Shown in pieces: positions 16,652-25,843 of a stretch of DNA of 64,000 nucleotides. Position 1 is the stretch's first letter. Every line of letters starts with the position of its first letter. A model generated the notes under the pieces. It made no database searches and had not been told where the DNA came from. It was given only the letters and a program-made list of their open reading frames with translations. This DNA is from Sporosarcina luteola. Lineage in GTDB: Bacteria; Bacillota; Bacilli; Bacillales_A; Planococcaceae. Both the position numbers and the translations under genes were made by a program. Where the stretch lies: contig NZ_JAMBNV010000001.1 in assembly GCF_023715245.1 (NCBI RefSeq), positions 558,001 to 622,000 on the forward strand. Direction: 5' to 3'.

Positions 16652-16710
16652 GTCCTGACTGACCTAAGTATTGGAGATAAAGCGAGTGTGTTCTTCACGT
16701 CAATCAGGAC
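16652..16710 (+). promoter_or_regulatory. 12-bp inverted repeat between garD and the MFS gene
   Basis: GTCCTGACTGAC at 16652-16663 is repeated in inverted form at 16699-16710 with one mismatch. It could form an RNA hairpin or be an operator for the nearby GntR protein. No T-run follows. Confidence 0.3.
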
Positions 16711-16736
16711 TGCCTTTGTAAAATGATGAGATGGAA

Positions 16737-16765
16737 GAGCCAGGCGGGTGCCTGGCTTTTCTTTC
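16737..16765 (+). terminator. Terminator after garD
   Basis: GAGCCAGGC with GCCTGGCTTTT around a GGGT loop, followed by CTTT. It ends the tctBAC-garD transcript before the MFS gene. Confidence 0.85.
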
Positions 16766-16795
16766 AGCAAATAACCGGAACATAGCGTTTGGGGG

Positions 16796-18139
16796 ATGAA
16801 AGGAAGTCATGGAGTGGGTGCTTTTATTGCCATACGGAAAAGTCGCAGGATGCAGACCCGTCACGGAATCCTGTTGATGTTGTTCTTCTTTTCGGCCGTC
16901 AGTTTCTCGGAACGATCCGTCCTTTCCATCGCAGGTGCCCCCATCGCATCTGATCTTGGGATTGGTGACGTAGCGATGGGCTTCCTGTTTTCGGCTTTCG
17001 GATGGGCATACGTCCTTGGACAGGTCCCGGGCGGACTCATTCTGGACCGATTCGGGTCAGGGAAGGTCTATGGAACGGTGATAATTGCTTGGATGACTGT
17101 CATCGCTCTGCAAGGTGTGACGGGATTCCTCTCACCGGTCGTCGCTTTGATCAGTCTTTTTATCCTACGAATTCTATGTGGGTTGATATCGGCCCCGATT
17201 TTCCCTGCCAATGCGCGGATTGTCGGGGAATGGTTCCCGCCTTCGGAACGGGGAAGAGCCGCATCGATATTCAGTGCGGCGCAATACTTCGCCATCGTTC
17301 TTTTCGGTCCGGTGATCGGTTGGATAGCCCATAGCTTCGGCTGGACGTATGTCTTTTTCTTCTTTGGAATAGTTGGGGCGGTTTGTGCGGCTCTATGGAT
17401 GAATTTTTACAGAGATCCTACCGGAGAAGTGAATGGTGGCAAGGTGGAAACGGAAGTAAAAGTGGAACGTCGTGAAAAGGAAAAAGAGCCTCGGAAACTT
17501 CCGTGGAAACAGCGACCTATCGTGATGTTGCTGACGAACAGGATGACACTCGGTATTTATATCGGCCAATATTGTGTAACGGCGATTACATATTTCTTCA
17601 TGACCTGGTTTCCGGTCTATCTTGTCACCGAGAAAGGCCTGTCTGTTCTGGAAGTGGGGCTAGTGTCGACGATTCCGGCCATGGCTGCCTTTTTTGGTCA
17701 GCTCTGGGGCGGCCGCTTTTCGGATGATCTGGTAGCGAGAGGGATAGCGATCTCAAAGGCAAGAAAAGCTCCCATCATCGTTGGCATGTTGTGCTCTATG
17801 TCCATCATCTTCGCAGAATTAGCCGAATCGATTGTCTTGCTGGTCGTCATCATGTCATTCGCCTTTTTCGGGCGGGGATTTGGAGGCATGGGGTGGGCCA
17901 TTGTTGCGGAAACATCCAATCCGACAAATGCTGGCTTGAACGGTGGACTCTTTAATATGTTCGGTAATTCGGCTGGCATCATCACGCCGGTCGTCATCGG
18001 ATTCCTTGTGCAGTGGACAGGGTCGTTTGAACTGGCCCTGCTGTATGTCGGAATTCACGCAGTGTTAGCTATCATCTGTTATGCATTCTTTGTCGGTGAA
18101 ATAAAGCAGATTCCTATAGATCATAGTGCCGCGACTTGA
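16796..18139 (+). CDS. MFS sugar-diacid transporter (GudP/GarP type)
   Basis: 447 residues, twelve helices. The N-terminal signature SERSVLSIAGAPIASDLGIG and MGFLFSAFGWAYVLGQVPGG matches the anion:cation symporter group that includes GudP and GarP (glucarate/galactarate) and ExuT. A charged central loop (about 215-245, rich in Lys and Glu) separates the two halves. It probably imports galactarate or glucarate with protons. With TctBAC the locus therefore has two unrelated carboxylate importers. Start ATG 16796 has TTGGGGG upstream. Confidence 0.85.
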   Translation: MKGSHGVGAFIAIRKSRRMQTRHGILLMLFFFSAVSFSERSVLSIAGAPIASDLGIGDVAMGFLFSAFGWAYVLGQVPGGLILDRFGSGKVYGTVIIAWMTVIALQGVTGFLSPVVALISLFILRILCGLISAPIFPANARIVGEWFPPSERGRAASIFSAAQYFAIVLFGPVIGWIAHSFGWTYVFFFFGIVGAVCAALWMNFYRDPTGEVNGGKVETEVKVERREKEKEPRKLPWKQRPIVMLLTNRMTLGIYIGQYCVTAITYFFMTWFPVYLVTEKGLSVLEVGLVSTIPAMAAFFGQLWGGRFSDDLVARGIAISKARKAPIIVGMLCSMSIIFAELAESIVLLVVIMSFAFFGRGFGGMGWAIVAETSNPTNAGLNGGLFNMFGNSAGIITPVVIGFLVQWTGSFELALLYVGIHAVLAIICYAFFVGEIKQIPIDHSAAT

Positions 18140-18255
18140 TAGCGGTAAATAGGACGGGCTCAATCCGGCTTCCGTTTTTTTCCTGAAGAGAATATAATAG
18201 ATTTACAACTACTTTGTCGTTTTGTCGGACTATAAATGAAAGAAGGTGACTAGTA

Positions 18256-18942
18256 TTGCAACTCTATCAAGTTGATTCTGTAAAAAGAAATAGCCTTGCT
18301 CAGCAGGTGATGGATCAGATTGTATCCCTTCTGATCAGCGGAAAGTTAAAGCCGGGAGACAAGCTTCCGTCCGAGGTGCTGCTAATGGAACAATTGGACG
18401 TAAGCCGACCTGTCGTCCGTGAAGCGCTCAGTTCACTGGAGACACTGGAAGTTATTCATCGGAAGCCGCGTGAAGGCACATTCATCAGTGAAAAGATCGG
18501 AAGCGGCCCATTCAGGACGATGCTTGCCATTTCCATCAACAACCTTCCAGCTGTCATCGAAGCAAGGATGACGCTGGAACTCGGACTTGTGACGATAGCG
18601 GCCGAGAAGATCACGGACGAAGAACTGGAGGAGCTGGCGGAAACGATTGAAAACATCCGGCGCAATGATGAAGATTACGGGATGTACGACAAACAATTCC
18701 ACCGGATTATTGCCTATAGCGCAAAGAATCCAATTGTCGAAGGCATGATCGAGTCCCTGCTCATTGCCCACGAAAAGACCGATTCCCTCATCAAGTACCG
18801 AGAGCCGGAGCTGACAATCCAGTATCATACCGCAATTTATGAAGCATTGAAAAAGCGGGATTCAATTGAAGCGTATCGGAAGATGTATGATCACTTGAAG
18901 TATGTGCGTGATAAGATTCTTAATGGACAAGAGGATCTGTAA
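18256..18942 (+). CDS. GntR family regulator, FadR/FCD subfamily
   Basis: 228 residues. The winged helix is at about 10-75 (GDKLPSEVLLMEQLDVSRPV, REALSSLETLEVIHRKPREG). The C-terminal FCD helical domain (about 90-220) keeps metal-ligand histidines in DKQFHRIIAY and YHTAIYEAL. Such proteins repress sugar-acid operons and release DNA on binding a pathway intermediate. It lies directly after the diacid genes and is likely their regulator. Start TTG 18256 has AAGGTGA upstream. A terminator follows. Confidence 0.88.
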   Translation: MQLYQVDSVKRNSLAQQVMDQIVSLLISGKLKPGDKLPSEVLLMEQLDVSRPVVREALSSLETLEVIHRKPREGTFISEKIGSGPFRTMLAISINNLPAVIEARMTLELGLVTIAAEKITDEELEELAETIENIRRNDEDYGMYDKQFHRIIAYSAKNPIVEGMIESLLIAHEKTDSLIKYREPELTIQYHTAIYEALKKRDSIEAYRKMYDHLKYVRDKILNGQEDL

Positions 18943-18950
18943 TTCATTTG

Positions 18951-18995
18951 AAGAACAGGATTGGAAGTGCGTTTTTCCTGTCCTGTTTTTATATT
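18951..18995 (+). terminator. Terminator after the GntR gene
   Basis: AACAGGA at 18954-18960 pairs with TCCTGTT at 18981-18987, followed by TTTATATTTTT. Confidence 0.75.
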
Positions 18996-19025
18996 TTTAG
19001 AGGGGTGATTTAAATAGAGGAGAAA

Positions 19026-19964
19026 GTGATCGTCTATAGTCCGATTTCTGAAGAGGGCATTCACAAACTGAAAGAGCGGTTCACTGTCGTCGTGGCTTGC
19101 CCCGGAAGTTCCAGCTTTACAAGAGAACTTTCAACGGCAACCGGGTTAATCGGAACGGGAATGAAGATTGATGCGGCTTTTCTGGATCAGGTTCCTTCAT
19201 TGAAAGTCGTTTCCAATATTTCTGTTGGGTATGACAATCTGGATGTGGAAGAACTGACGAGGAGAGGTATCCTTGCCACCAACACACCGGATGTTCTTAC
19301 GGAAACGACTGCCGATGCCATTTTTGGTCTGATGCTATCGACTGCCAGAAGAATTCCGGAATTGGACAGATACGTGAAAGAAGGAAAATGGAGAGGGAAG
19401 CTAGCACCGTCTCAGTTCGGCGTCGATATCCACGGAAAAACACTTGGCATCATCGGAATGGGGAAAATCGGACAAGCCATAGCTAAACGGGCACGCTTCG
19501 GCTTTGGGATGGATATTCTCTATCACAATCGTAAGAGGAATTTGGAAGCGGAGAACTTGCTAGATGCGGTCTATGTGGAAATGGATGAGCTGCTAAGGCA
19601 AGCGAATGTTGTCTGTCTGATGGCGCCGCAGACAAAGGACACGATTCATTTAATGGGGCGAAGAGAGTTTGGCCTGATGACAGAGACTGCCATTTTCATC
19701 AATGGTTCGAGAGGTGCATTGGTAGATGAATCCGCATTGGCGGCTGCATTGGAAAGCCGTGAAATATGGGCCGCTGGGTTGGATGTGTACGAACATGAGC
19801 CGATTGGGAAAGACCATCCTTTCTTAACCTTGCCGAACCTCGTGACGCTTCCGCATATCGGATCAGCCACAGCCGAAACAAGATTCAAAATGGAGGAACT
19901 GGCTATCCGTAATATGATTGCAGGATTGGTTGGTGACAGGCCGCCTTCGTTGATTAACTATTAA
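19026..19964 (+). CDS. D-isomer-specific 2-hydroxyacid dehydrogenase
   Basis: 312 residues. The NAD(P)-binding motif GIIGMGKIGQAIAKRA is near 141-156; the catalytic triad is visible as Arg229 in INGSRGALVD, Glu258 in YEHEPIG and His277 in LPHIGSAT. Members reduce glyoxylate, hydroxypyruvate or tartronate semialdehyde. In galactarate breakdown tartronate semialdehyde must be reduced to glycerate, so that role is plausible, but the E. coli enzyme for this (GarR) belongs to another family. Start GTG 19026 has AGAGGAG upstream. Confidence 0.88.
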   Translation: MIVYSPISEEGIHKLKERFTVVVACPGSSSFTRELSTATGLIGTGMKIDAAFLDQVPSLKVVSNISVGYDNLDVEELTRRGILATNTPDVLTETTADAIFGLMLSTARRIPELDRYVKEGKWRGKLAPSQFGVDIHGKTLGIIGMGKIGQAIAKRARFGFGMDILYHNRKRNLEAENLLDAVYVEMDELLRQANVVCLMAPQTKDTIHLMGRREFGLMTETAIFINGSRGALVDESALAAALESREIWAAGLDVYEHEPIGKDHPFLTLPNLVTLPHIGSATAETRFKMEELAIRNMIAGLVGDRPPSLINY

Positions 19965-19973
19965 AAGTAGTGA

Positions 19974-20120
19974 GGTGCCTGTGCAGCACACTATTCAGTT
20001 TATTAACTACAATTGTATATTGTTGAAATGGAAAGCTTGCCGGGATATATGCCGTCAAGCTTTCATTTGTATATTCATGTATTTTATTGAATTGTCATAA
20101 ATGCGCTTTGCACAGGCACC
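19974..20120 (+). repeat. GGTGCC intergenic element, copy 4
   Basis: Begins 10 bp after the dehydrogenase stop. Inner stem GAAAGCTTG/CAAGCTTTC differs in sequence from the common AAGTCAGCC type but keeps pairing. It sits in a convergent gap. Confidence 0.9.
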
Positions 20121-20154
20121 GAAACAATTTCGGAACAAAGCGCCAACGCATGTG

Positions 20155-20196
20155 AAAAATCCGTCCACAAGAGAAAGTTGTGGACGGATTTTTATA
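20155..20196 (-). terminator. Bidirectional terminator before the wall hydrolase gene end
   Basis: AAAAATCCGTCCACAA and TTGTGGACGGATTTTT form a 16-bp perfect stem with a 7-base loop. It ends the minus-strand SLH-NlpC gene and could act in both directions. Confidence 0.9.
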
Positions 20197-20203
20197 TAAT
20201 CGA

Positions 20204-21754
20204 TTAATTCGACGTCAAGTATCTGCGCGAACCGGAATGATTCTTCTTATATAATGGCGTGTCGATTGAAATGATCTCGATGCTGCGAGAAGAGTTCGGG
20301 GCATGGATCATCTTGCCTTCGCCAATGTATATCGATACGTGATATACAGCTCCCTTACCGCCATTATGTGCGAAAAACATTAGATCTCCTGGCTGCAGCT
20401 GACTCCGGCTAACCGCTTTTCCGTGAGTCGCTTGGACGAAGGAATCCCGCGGAATAAGTATGCCGTGGTTTTTATAGACGGAATAGATAATGCCGGAGCA
20501 GTCAAAGCCATATGCGGAAGTCCCGGCCCATACATATGGAAGTCCCAAATACTGTTTGGCACTGTCAATGATCTCTTTGGCCGTCGGTTTTGGAATAGAG
20601 GCGTAATCCGCGTATACTTTGGCGTCGCGCTTCAACATGAATTTCGTGTTGCCTTCCACGGTTAAAACTTCCAGAAACTGACCGTGTTCTGCCACGACTG
20701 GCAGGATTGTCGTGTAACTCACATCCAACCATTTCTGTTTGTCATCCCATTTCGCCACATTGTAGAGTGTGGCGATTTTTGCATCAACAATTGCAATTGG
20801 GCATTTCGTATCGTTGATAGAGGAGGCGGCAACATGCGATTTTGGGACCCAACCTTGATAGCCGTTCTTATGTCCGGTTTTCGCTTGATCCTTTATTGCG
20901 ATATAATGCCAGTTCCCGCTAGATTTTATAATTTCGACAGGATCCCCGTATAACGCCTGTGTGTCGGTTTTTCCTATGAGCCAAAGCTTTTGGGATATTG
21001 TCAATTGGGATGACCATTTTTTCATATCCGGTTTTGCTTGGATTGATATCTCGTCAATAGGGCGGGTCTTGCCAGGGGTATGCCATACGTTCGTCACCGG
21101 TACATTTATAGCGTATGACTTTTTGTTTTCCGTAGAATAGCAGGCAGGACGCTGTCTGAATTCCGGGTTAAGGATTCTTGCTAAAAAGGTACTGAAATGT
21201 CCTTTTGTCAATGAAGCTGTCGGTTTGAACAGTCCATCTGAATAACCGAAAGTAATTTCATTTTCTACTAGTATTCCGATTGCATGGCTCGCCCAATAGG
21301 ATGCAGGAACATCGCGGAATAGCGTTTGTGACTTGCCCTCCAAACTGAAAGCAGAAACCAAAATGGAAGCGGCTTCCGCCCGACTCAACTGACCATGGGG
21401 CATGAACTCCTGATTTGCATTTCCAGTCATGAATCCCGAGGATGCTGCCGCCTGGATGATTGCATAATATTTATCCGAAGGGCTTACATCAATGAAATCG
21501 ACATCGGGTAACCCTTCCGTCTCCAGCCCTAACGCCTTTACAATCATTTCAGCAGCTTCGATGCGCATAATTGTTTCATTGACGCCAAATGACGGGGCTT
21601 CTGTTAAAATTCCATTGCCGACAAGATATTCGATTTCCTTGCTAGCGGAATGAGTAAGGGGGACATCTGAATATGTAGGAGCGGCAGCATGAACAGAAAC
21701 ACTTGCGAACAAAAAATAAACCGCAATAAATAGGCCAACTATCGTTTTTTTCAA
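20204..21754 (-). CDS. SLH-domain NlpC/P60 cell-wall hydrolase
   Basis: 516 residues. Signal peptide to about residue 25 (VHAAA), three S-layer homology repeats (about 28-78, 85-140, 146-200), two SH3-like segments (about 215-310 and 320-385), then an NlpC/P60 peptidase (395-510) with the catalytic Cys419 in GFDCSG, His472 in YHVSIYIG and His484 in IHAPN. It is secreted, binds wall polymer through the SLH repeats and cuts D-glutamyl bonds of the peptidoglycan stem. The start is TTG 21754 with GAAGGAGG upstream; the open frame continues 18 codons further but has no ribosome site there. Confidence 0.92.
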   Translation of the reverse strand: MKKTIVGLFIAVYFLFASVSVHAAAPTYSDVPLTHSASKEIEYLVGNGILTEAPSFGVNETIMRIEAAEMIVKALGLETEGLPDVDFIDVSPSDKYYAIIQAAASSGFMTGNANQEFMPHGQLSRAEAASILVSAFSLEGKSQTLFRDVPASYWASHAIGILVENEITFGYSDGLFKPTASLTKGHFSTFLARILNPEFRQRPACYSTENKKSYAINVPVTNVWHTPGKTRPIDEISIQAKPDMKKWSSQLTISQKLWLIGKTDTQALYGDPVEIIKSSGNWHYIAIKDQAKTGHKNGYQGWVPKSHVAASSINDTKCPIAIVDAKIATLYNVAKWDDKQKWLDVSYTTILPVVAEHGQFLEVLTVEGNTKFMLKRDAKVYADYASIPKPTAKEIIDSAKQYLGLPYVWAGTSAYGFDCSGIIYSVYKNHGILIPRDSFVQATHGKAVSRSQLQPGDLMFFAHNGGKGAVYHVSIYIGEGKMIHAPNSSRSIEIISIDTPLYKKNHSGSRRYLTSN

Positions 21755-21844
21755 AACATAACCTCCTTCTCTCGTAATATGATAATAGTACCATATGAAA
21801 ATTTTCACTAAGTCAGTAATAGGAAAGAGTTTCAGCTCAATTTG

Positions 21845-21882
21845 GGTGCCTTGTGCGATACATTAGTTATTCAGTTATCACC
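21845..21882 (+). repeat. Decayed left arm of the GGTGCC element
   Basis: GGTGCCTTGTGCGATACATT and TATTCAGTTATCACC match the left arm with several substitutions; no hairpin or right arm follows. Confidence 0.4.
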
Positions 21883-21960
21883 TGAGTAGTTTTATGGAAC
21901 TATTTTCCTTGGAGTGTTATTATGGATATTATTACCTACACAACAAGGAGAGAATTGCAG

Positions 21961-22677
21961 ATGATCTGGTTGGAAAATACGTCAAATTACGCGGGGCTCC
22001 ATCTTTCAGGAGATAAAAATGACTTTGTTTCGTTGCATGAAGCGATATATTCGGTTGTAGGGGAAGAAGGGGAGTATCCTGGGTATGAGCAAGTACGGCT
22101 TCGGATCCTGAGTTTGTGTAAAGAACTTGATCAGGCAACGAGGGGGCAAAGGGAAATAATTCTTGTGCCACATGGTCTCGATTCGGAGAAAATGATGACA
22201 TCTCCAATCGAATCGGAGAATAATGTGTACATTCGTATCCAAATACTTTGGCCGGAATTGTTGTTTCTTGGGTTTGTATTGAATGATTTCATTGAATTAT
22301 CGGCGAAACACAGAAAACATTTCTGGGATTCCACTCCAGCTCGTATCCGTCTATTTCAGTCAGTGATTGGCGATTGTCTCGAGAGTACGGTAGGGGAAAG
22401 CAAATTCCGGCTGATAAAGGGGTCCTTGACGCCTAATTTTGTCGGCTATTACGAGAACTTCCTTACCCAATATATTGATTATCTTAATATCGAATTTTTG
22501 AAAATGGATAAAGAGAAGCGACTGGCCAATGTGAGTATTGCAGCCAAACGAGTAGCTAACATGGACGCTAAATACATTAAAATCAAGCGCGAAATCGAGA
22601 AGATGGCAAAACAAAATGGGGTGACTTCAAGTGCTGTTGAGTACGCTGGCGAGTATCCCGAAACCATTCAGTGGTAA
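21961..22677 (+). CDS. DUF6904-like protein
   Basis: 238 residues, cytoplasmic, no signal or helix. The start MIWLENTSNYAGLHLSGDKN and later NVYIRIQILWPELLFLGFVL and TQYIDYLNIEFLKM resemble, from memory, a Bacillus family of unknown function (DUF6904), in which proteins start with the same NYAG...SGD motif. This supports ATG 21961 (AAGGAGAG upstream) over ATG 21922. No catalytic motif is seen. No function can be assigned. Confidence 0.65.
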   Translation: MIWLENTSNYAGLHLSGDKNDFVSLHEAIYSVVGEEGEYPGYEQVRLRILSLCKELDQATRGQREIILVPHGLDSEKMMTSPIESENNVYIRIQILWPELLFLGFVLNDFIELSAKHRKHFWDSTPARIRLFQSVIGDCLESTVGESKFRLIKGSLTPNFVGYYENFLTQYIDYLNIEFLKMDKEKRLANVSIAAKRVANMDAKYIKIKREIEKMAKQNGVTSSAVEYAGEYPETIQW

Positions 22678-22702
22678 AGTGATTTCTTTTCTGTGCCTTT
22701 TC

Positions 22703-22848
22703 GGTGCCTGTGCACCACGCAATTCAGTTTATTAACTACAATTGTATATTCCAGAAGTGAAAAGTCAGCCATACAGGCAACGGTTGACTTTTCTTTGTAT
22801 TTTCATACTTTTAGGTGAATTGTCATAAATGTGCCGTGCACAGGCACC
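22703..22848 (+). repeat. GGTGCC intergenic element, copy 5
   Basis: Inner stem GAAAAGTCAGCC/GGTTGACTTTTC with a wobble pair; followed by TTTGTATTTTCATAC and a complete right arm. An extra GTGCC lies 10 bp outside the left end. Confidence 0.9.
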
Positions 22849-22937
22849 GACACAATTCCTGAACAATTCTTTTCATGCAATATATGTAAATGGTACACTA
22901 GCATGAAAGTGGGAATTATTTTGGGGGTTGGTGGAAT

Positions 22938-24236
22938 TTGAAGATTCGATTGGGTGCTATTGGACCCCGTGACTCGGTTGAGATTGTTAAGAAGGCAGTG
23001 AAAGAGTTCGACGAGATTACACTTATGATTTTCCCATATGAAAAAATGGAAGACATCGAGACGATAATTCCGCAAAATAAACAATTCGTGGATCAATGGT
23101 TTTTTTCGGGGCAGGCGCCGTATAATTTTGCATTGCATCACAATCTTATTCATAGTGAAGAAGGAAGTTTCGTACCTAAAAATAGCAATAGTGTATATAA
23201 AACGTTACTTGAAGCACAGTTGCAGGAGAAAAAGATATTTAAAAACATTAGTTTGGATACCATTCAGTCGACAGAAGAACTAATGGAGACTTCTTTACGT
23301 TCGATTACTATCCATTCCTTGTCCTATACCGGTTATGTACCGAATTCCGAGCTTATAGAATTCCATACGAAACTCTATGAACAAGGCAAAGTGGATGTAG
23401 CTGTAACGTGCATAAACAACGTGTATAATTCGCTGCGCAAGAGCGGTATACCTTGTTATCGCGTCACACCTGATATGATGGCAATCCGTTTAATTATCCA
23501 GTATTTGAAACAGCGCGGGGTGACTCAATGGTACCGGAAAGCGCAAATCGCGATTTTAGGGATTGAAATATCCGAATCTGATTTGGATAGCCAATTTACG
23601 TATAAAATGAAGCACAAAGAATTGGAACTGAAAAGACTGCTCCTCAACTATGCAGAGAAAATTAATGGCTCCTACGTTGAAATAGGTGATGGCCGCTATT
23701 TCATCTATACAACTCGTGGTGAAGTGGAATTTCAGCTGGAAAAGGAATCGTTATTTGATTTGATCATGGAGGCGGACGTGCATAGTAAATTCACGATCCG
23801 GATTGGTCTCGGGTATGGGATAACTGCACTCGAAGCCGAGCAGAATGCAAGGTTGGCAACACAATATGCAAGAGTGAAGCAACGTCAATGTATCATCATT
23901 GTGGATGAGACTAAACGGATTACTGAATTCGAAGATCAACAGAATTCCATTTCATATGATAACCGTAACTACAATGCAAAATGGAGTGAAAAAATGGCGC
24001 AAGCAAATATAAGTCCTGCTACTGTCAATCGGATTCTATCGCTTTCGCTGCATTATAAGAAAACGCATGTCACTGCAAAAGAATTAGCCGTCTGGATGAA
24101 CAGCACGGAGAGGAATGCCAGAAGGATCCTCACTGAATTGGAGAGTGCTGGCATGGCTGAAATTTCCGGAGAAGAACAATCCGGTCAAAAAGGCAGGCCA
24201 CGCAAAGTATATAAATTACTTTTTATAGAAAAATAA
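22938..24236 (+). CDS. Regulator with GGDEF-like central domain and C-terminal winged helix
   Basis: 432 residues, cytoplasmic. Residues 1-190 form an uncharacterised sensor-like domain (KIRLGAIGPRDSVEIVKKAV). Residues 200-330 look like a degenerate GGDEF/nucleotide-cyclase fold: QIAILGIEISESDL, then GSYVEIGDGRYFIYTTRG and FTIRIGLGYGITALEAEQNA, without an intact GG(D/E)EF signature. Residues 355-430 form a winged helix (VTAKELAVWMNSTERNARRI, then QKGRPRKVYKL) suited to DNA binding. It stands before the peptide-use operon and probably controls it. Start TTG 22938, ribosome site GGTGG weak. The assignment to a named family is not certain. Confidence 0.65.
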   Translation: MKIRLGAIGPRDSVEIVKKAVKEFDEITLMIFPYEKMEDIETIIPQNKQFVDQWFFSGQAPYNFALHHNLIHSEEGSFVPKNSNSVYKTLLEAQLQEKKIFKNISLDTIQSTEELMETSLRSITIHSLSYTGYVPNSELIEFHTKLYEQGKVDVAVTCINNVYNSLRKSGIPCYRVTPDMMAIRLIIQYLKQRGVTQWYRKAQIAILGIEISESDLDSQFTYKMKHKELELKRLLLNYAEKINGSYVEIGDGRYFIYTTRGEVEFQLEKESLFDLIMEADVHSKFTIRIGLGYGITALEAEQNARLATQYARVKQRQCIIIVDETKRITEFEDQQNSISYDNRNYNAKWSEKMAQANISPATVNRILSLSLHYKKTHVTAKELAVWMNSTERNARRILTELESAGMAEISGEEQSGQKGRPRKVYKLLFIEK

Positions 24237-24260
24237 ATAGATTCTTCTATTCAATTAGCA

Positions 24261-24318
24261 TACTAACTTAGGCGTAGTGTCAGTATTTTTGACACCACTG
24301 AAGTTAGTATTTTTTTAT
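24261..24318 (+). terminator. Terminator after the regulator gene
   Basis: TACTAACTT ... AGTGTCAG and TGACACCACTGAAGTTAGTA pair over about 18 bp, followed by TTTTTTTATTTTATT. Confidence 0.85.
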
Positions 24319-24485
24319 TTTATTGAAAAACTAGAAAAGATACTATTGACAAACTATTCTATTTTTAATACTATTAACGGAACAATAAGGGACAATTCCT
24401 TAATTAACGTAATTGAATTGAAAATGGGGCGTTTACGAGTAAAGGAGAAGGCGACTTACGGCGATGTTCATTGGAGGGATGAAAA

Positions 24486-25796
24486 GTGGGAGAGATGATC
24501 TTTACAGCAACTGGAGACACATTCATTACGAGGCGGTTGCCGGGTAAGGATAAAAGCTTTCTGGAGTTATCCGGTTTGCTGAAAAAGGCTGATGTGCGTT
24601 TCACCAATTTGGAAATTACTGTTCATGACGGTGAAGGAATCCCTGGGGCAGTGAGCGGAGGGACTTGGGCGAAAACCAAACCTGCTGCTTTGCAAGACAT
24701 CAAAGATTACGGTTTTAACTTGGTCGGTTGGGTGAATAACCATACATTGGATTATTCCATAGAAGGTTTGAAGGCAACCGAACGGAATTTGGATACGTAT
24801 GAGTTTGTTCATGGCGGAGCTGGAATGAACCTTGCAAGTGCAAGTGAACCGAGGTATTTGGAGACGGAAGCTGGACGTGTAGCCATGATTGCAGCTACGT
24901 CGACATTCCACGAATCTTGGGTAGCTGGTGACCAACGGCCCGATATGATCGGGAGGCCAGGCATCAATCCTCTTCGCTATCAAACTATTTATCATGTTAC
25001 GCAAGAGCAGCTCGCACACTTAAAAAAGATTGCTGCTTCAACGAAGATCAACGCAGTCCGGGATATGAGCATTAAAGAAGGGTTCAAGGTTGAACGGAAA
25101 GATGGTTTATTCGAATTTGGCGGGCATCTGTTCAAGGAAGAGGAACAAGAGGGGAAGACGACATCGCCTATTCCGAACGATATGGACCGGATATTAAAGG
25201 CGATCCGTGAAGCGAAAAGGCAAGCGAACTATGTACTTGTCAGCATCCATGCACATGAAATGCTAGCGGATGATAAAGAACAACCTGCACAGTTCTTGGA
25301 AACCTTTGCGAGGGCATGCATTGACGAAGGGGCGCATGCAGTTGTCGGTCATGGTCCTCATCTAGTGCGTGGCATCGAAGTTTATAAGAATAGACCTATT
25401 TTCTATAGTCTAGGAAACTTCATTTTCCAAAATGACACCGTAACCCACCTGCCATCCGATTTTTACCAGGCTTATGATCTATCACATACGAATACTGTTG
25501 CGGATGCTTTGGATGTCAGAAGCAAAGACAACTCGATCGGCTTGGGCGTTAATCCGAAAATATGGGAGTCCGTCTTGCCGATTTGGAAGATGGAGAATGG
25601 GGAGCTTACAGAATTGCATCTGCATCCGCTGGAACTTGGGTTTGGAAAGAAAAGGTTTGAGCGCGGCTGGCCAGTTCTTAGTGAAAATACTGGTGTATTG
25701 GAGCGGCTGGCAGAATTATCGGCACCATACGGTACTGAGATTCACATAGAGGAGGGGGTTGGAAAGGTACTGTTGAAGAAAGGGGTGTATGTATGA
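24486..25796 (+). CDS. CapA/PgsA-family metallophosphatase-like protein, no signal
   Basis: 436 residues. The CapA domain motifs are clear: FTATGDTFI at the start, RFTNLEITV, GWVNNHTLDY, VSIHAHE, VGHGPHLVRGIE and FYSLGNFIF, giving the Asp/Asn/His set of the calcineurin-like metallophosphatase fold. Classical CapA/PgsA proteins are membrane-anchored and needed for poly-gamma-glutamate; this one begins at the domain with no signal or helix, so it is likely cytoplasmic. It is the first gene of an operon for peptide import and breakdown, which suggests work on peptides or their gamma-linked forms, but no substrate can be read from the sequence. Start GTG 24486 has GGAGGG upstream. Confidence 0.8.
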   Translation: MGEMIFTATGDTFITRRLPGKDKSFLELSGLLKKADVRFTNLEITVHDGEGIPGAVSGGTWAKTKPAALQDIKDYGFNLVGWVNNHTLDYSIEGLKATERNLDTYEFVHGGAGMNLASASEPRYLETEAGRVAMIAATSTFHESWVAGDQRPDMIGRPGINPLRYQTIYHVTQEQLAHLKKIAASTKINAVRDMSIKEGFKVERKDGLFEFGGHLFKEEEQEGKTTSPIPNDMDRILKAIREAKRQANYVLVSIHAHEMLADDKEQPAQFLETFARACIDEGAHAVVGHGPHLVRGIEVYKNRPIFYSLGNFIFQNDTVTHLPSDFYQAYDLSHTNTVADALDVRSKDNSIGLGVNPKIWESVLPIWKMENGELTELHLHPLELGFGKKRFERGWPVLSENTGVLERLAELSAPYGTEIHIEEGVGKVLLKKGVYV

Positions 25797-25843
25797 ATAA
25801 AAAGAAAGCGCTTTCCTATAAAAGTGAAAATGGGAGGAATGGA

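Noticed and set aside
24277..24498. 73-codon plus-strand frame before the CapA-like gene
   Set aside because: It starts inside the terminator of the regulator gene, has no ribosome site and overlaps the real start at 24486.
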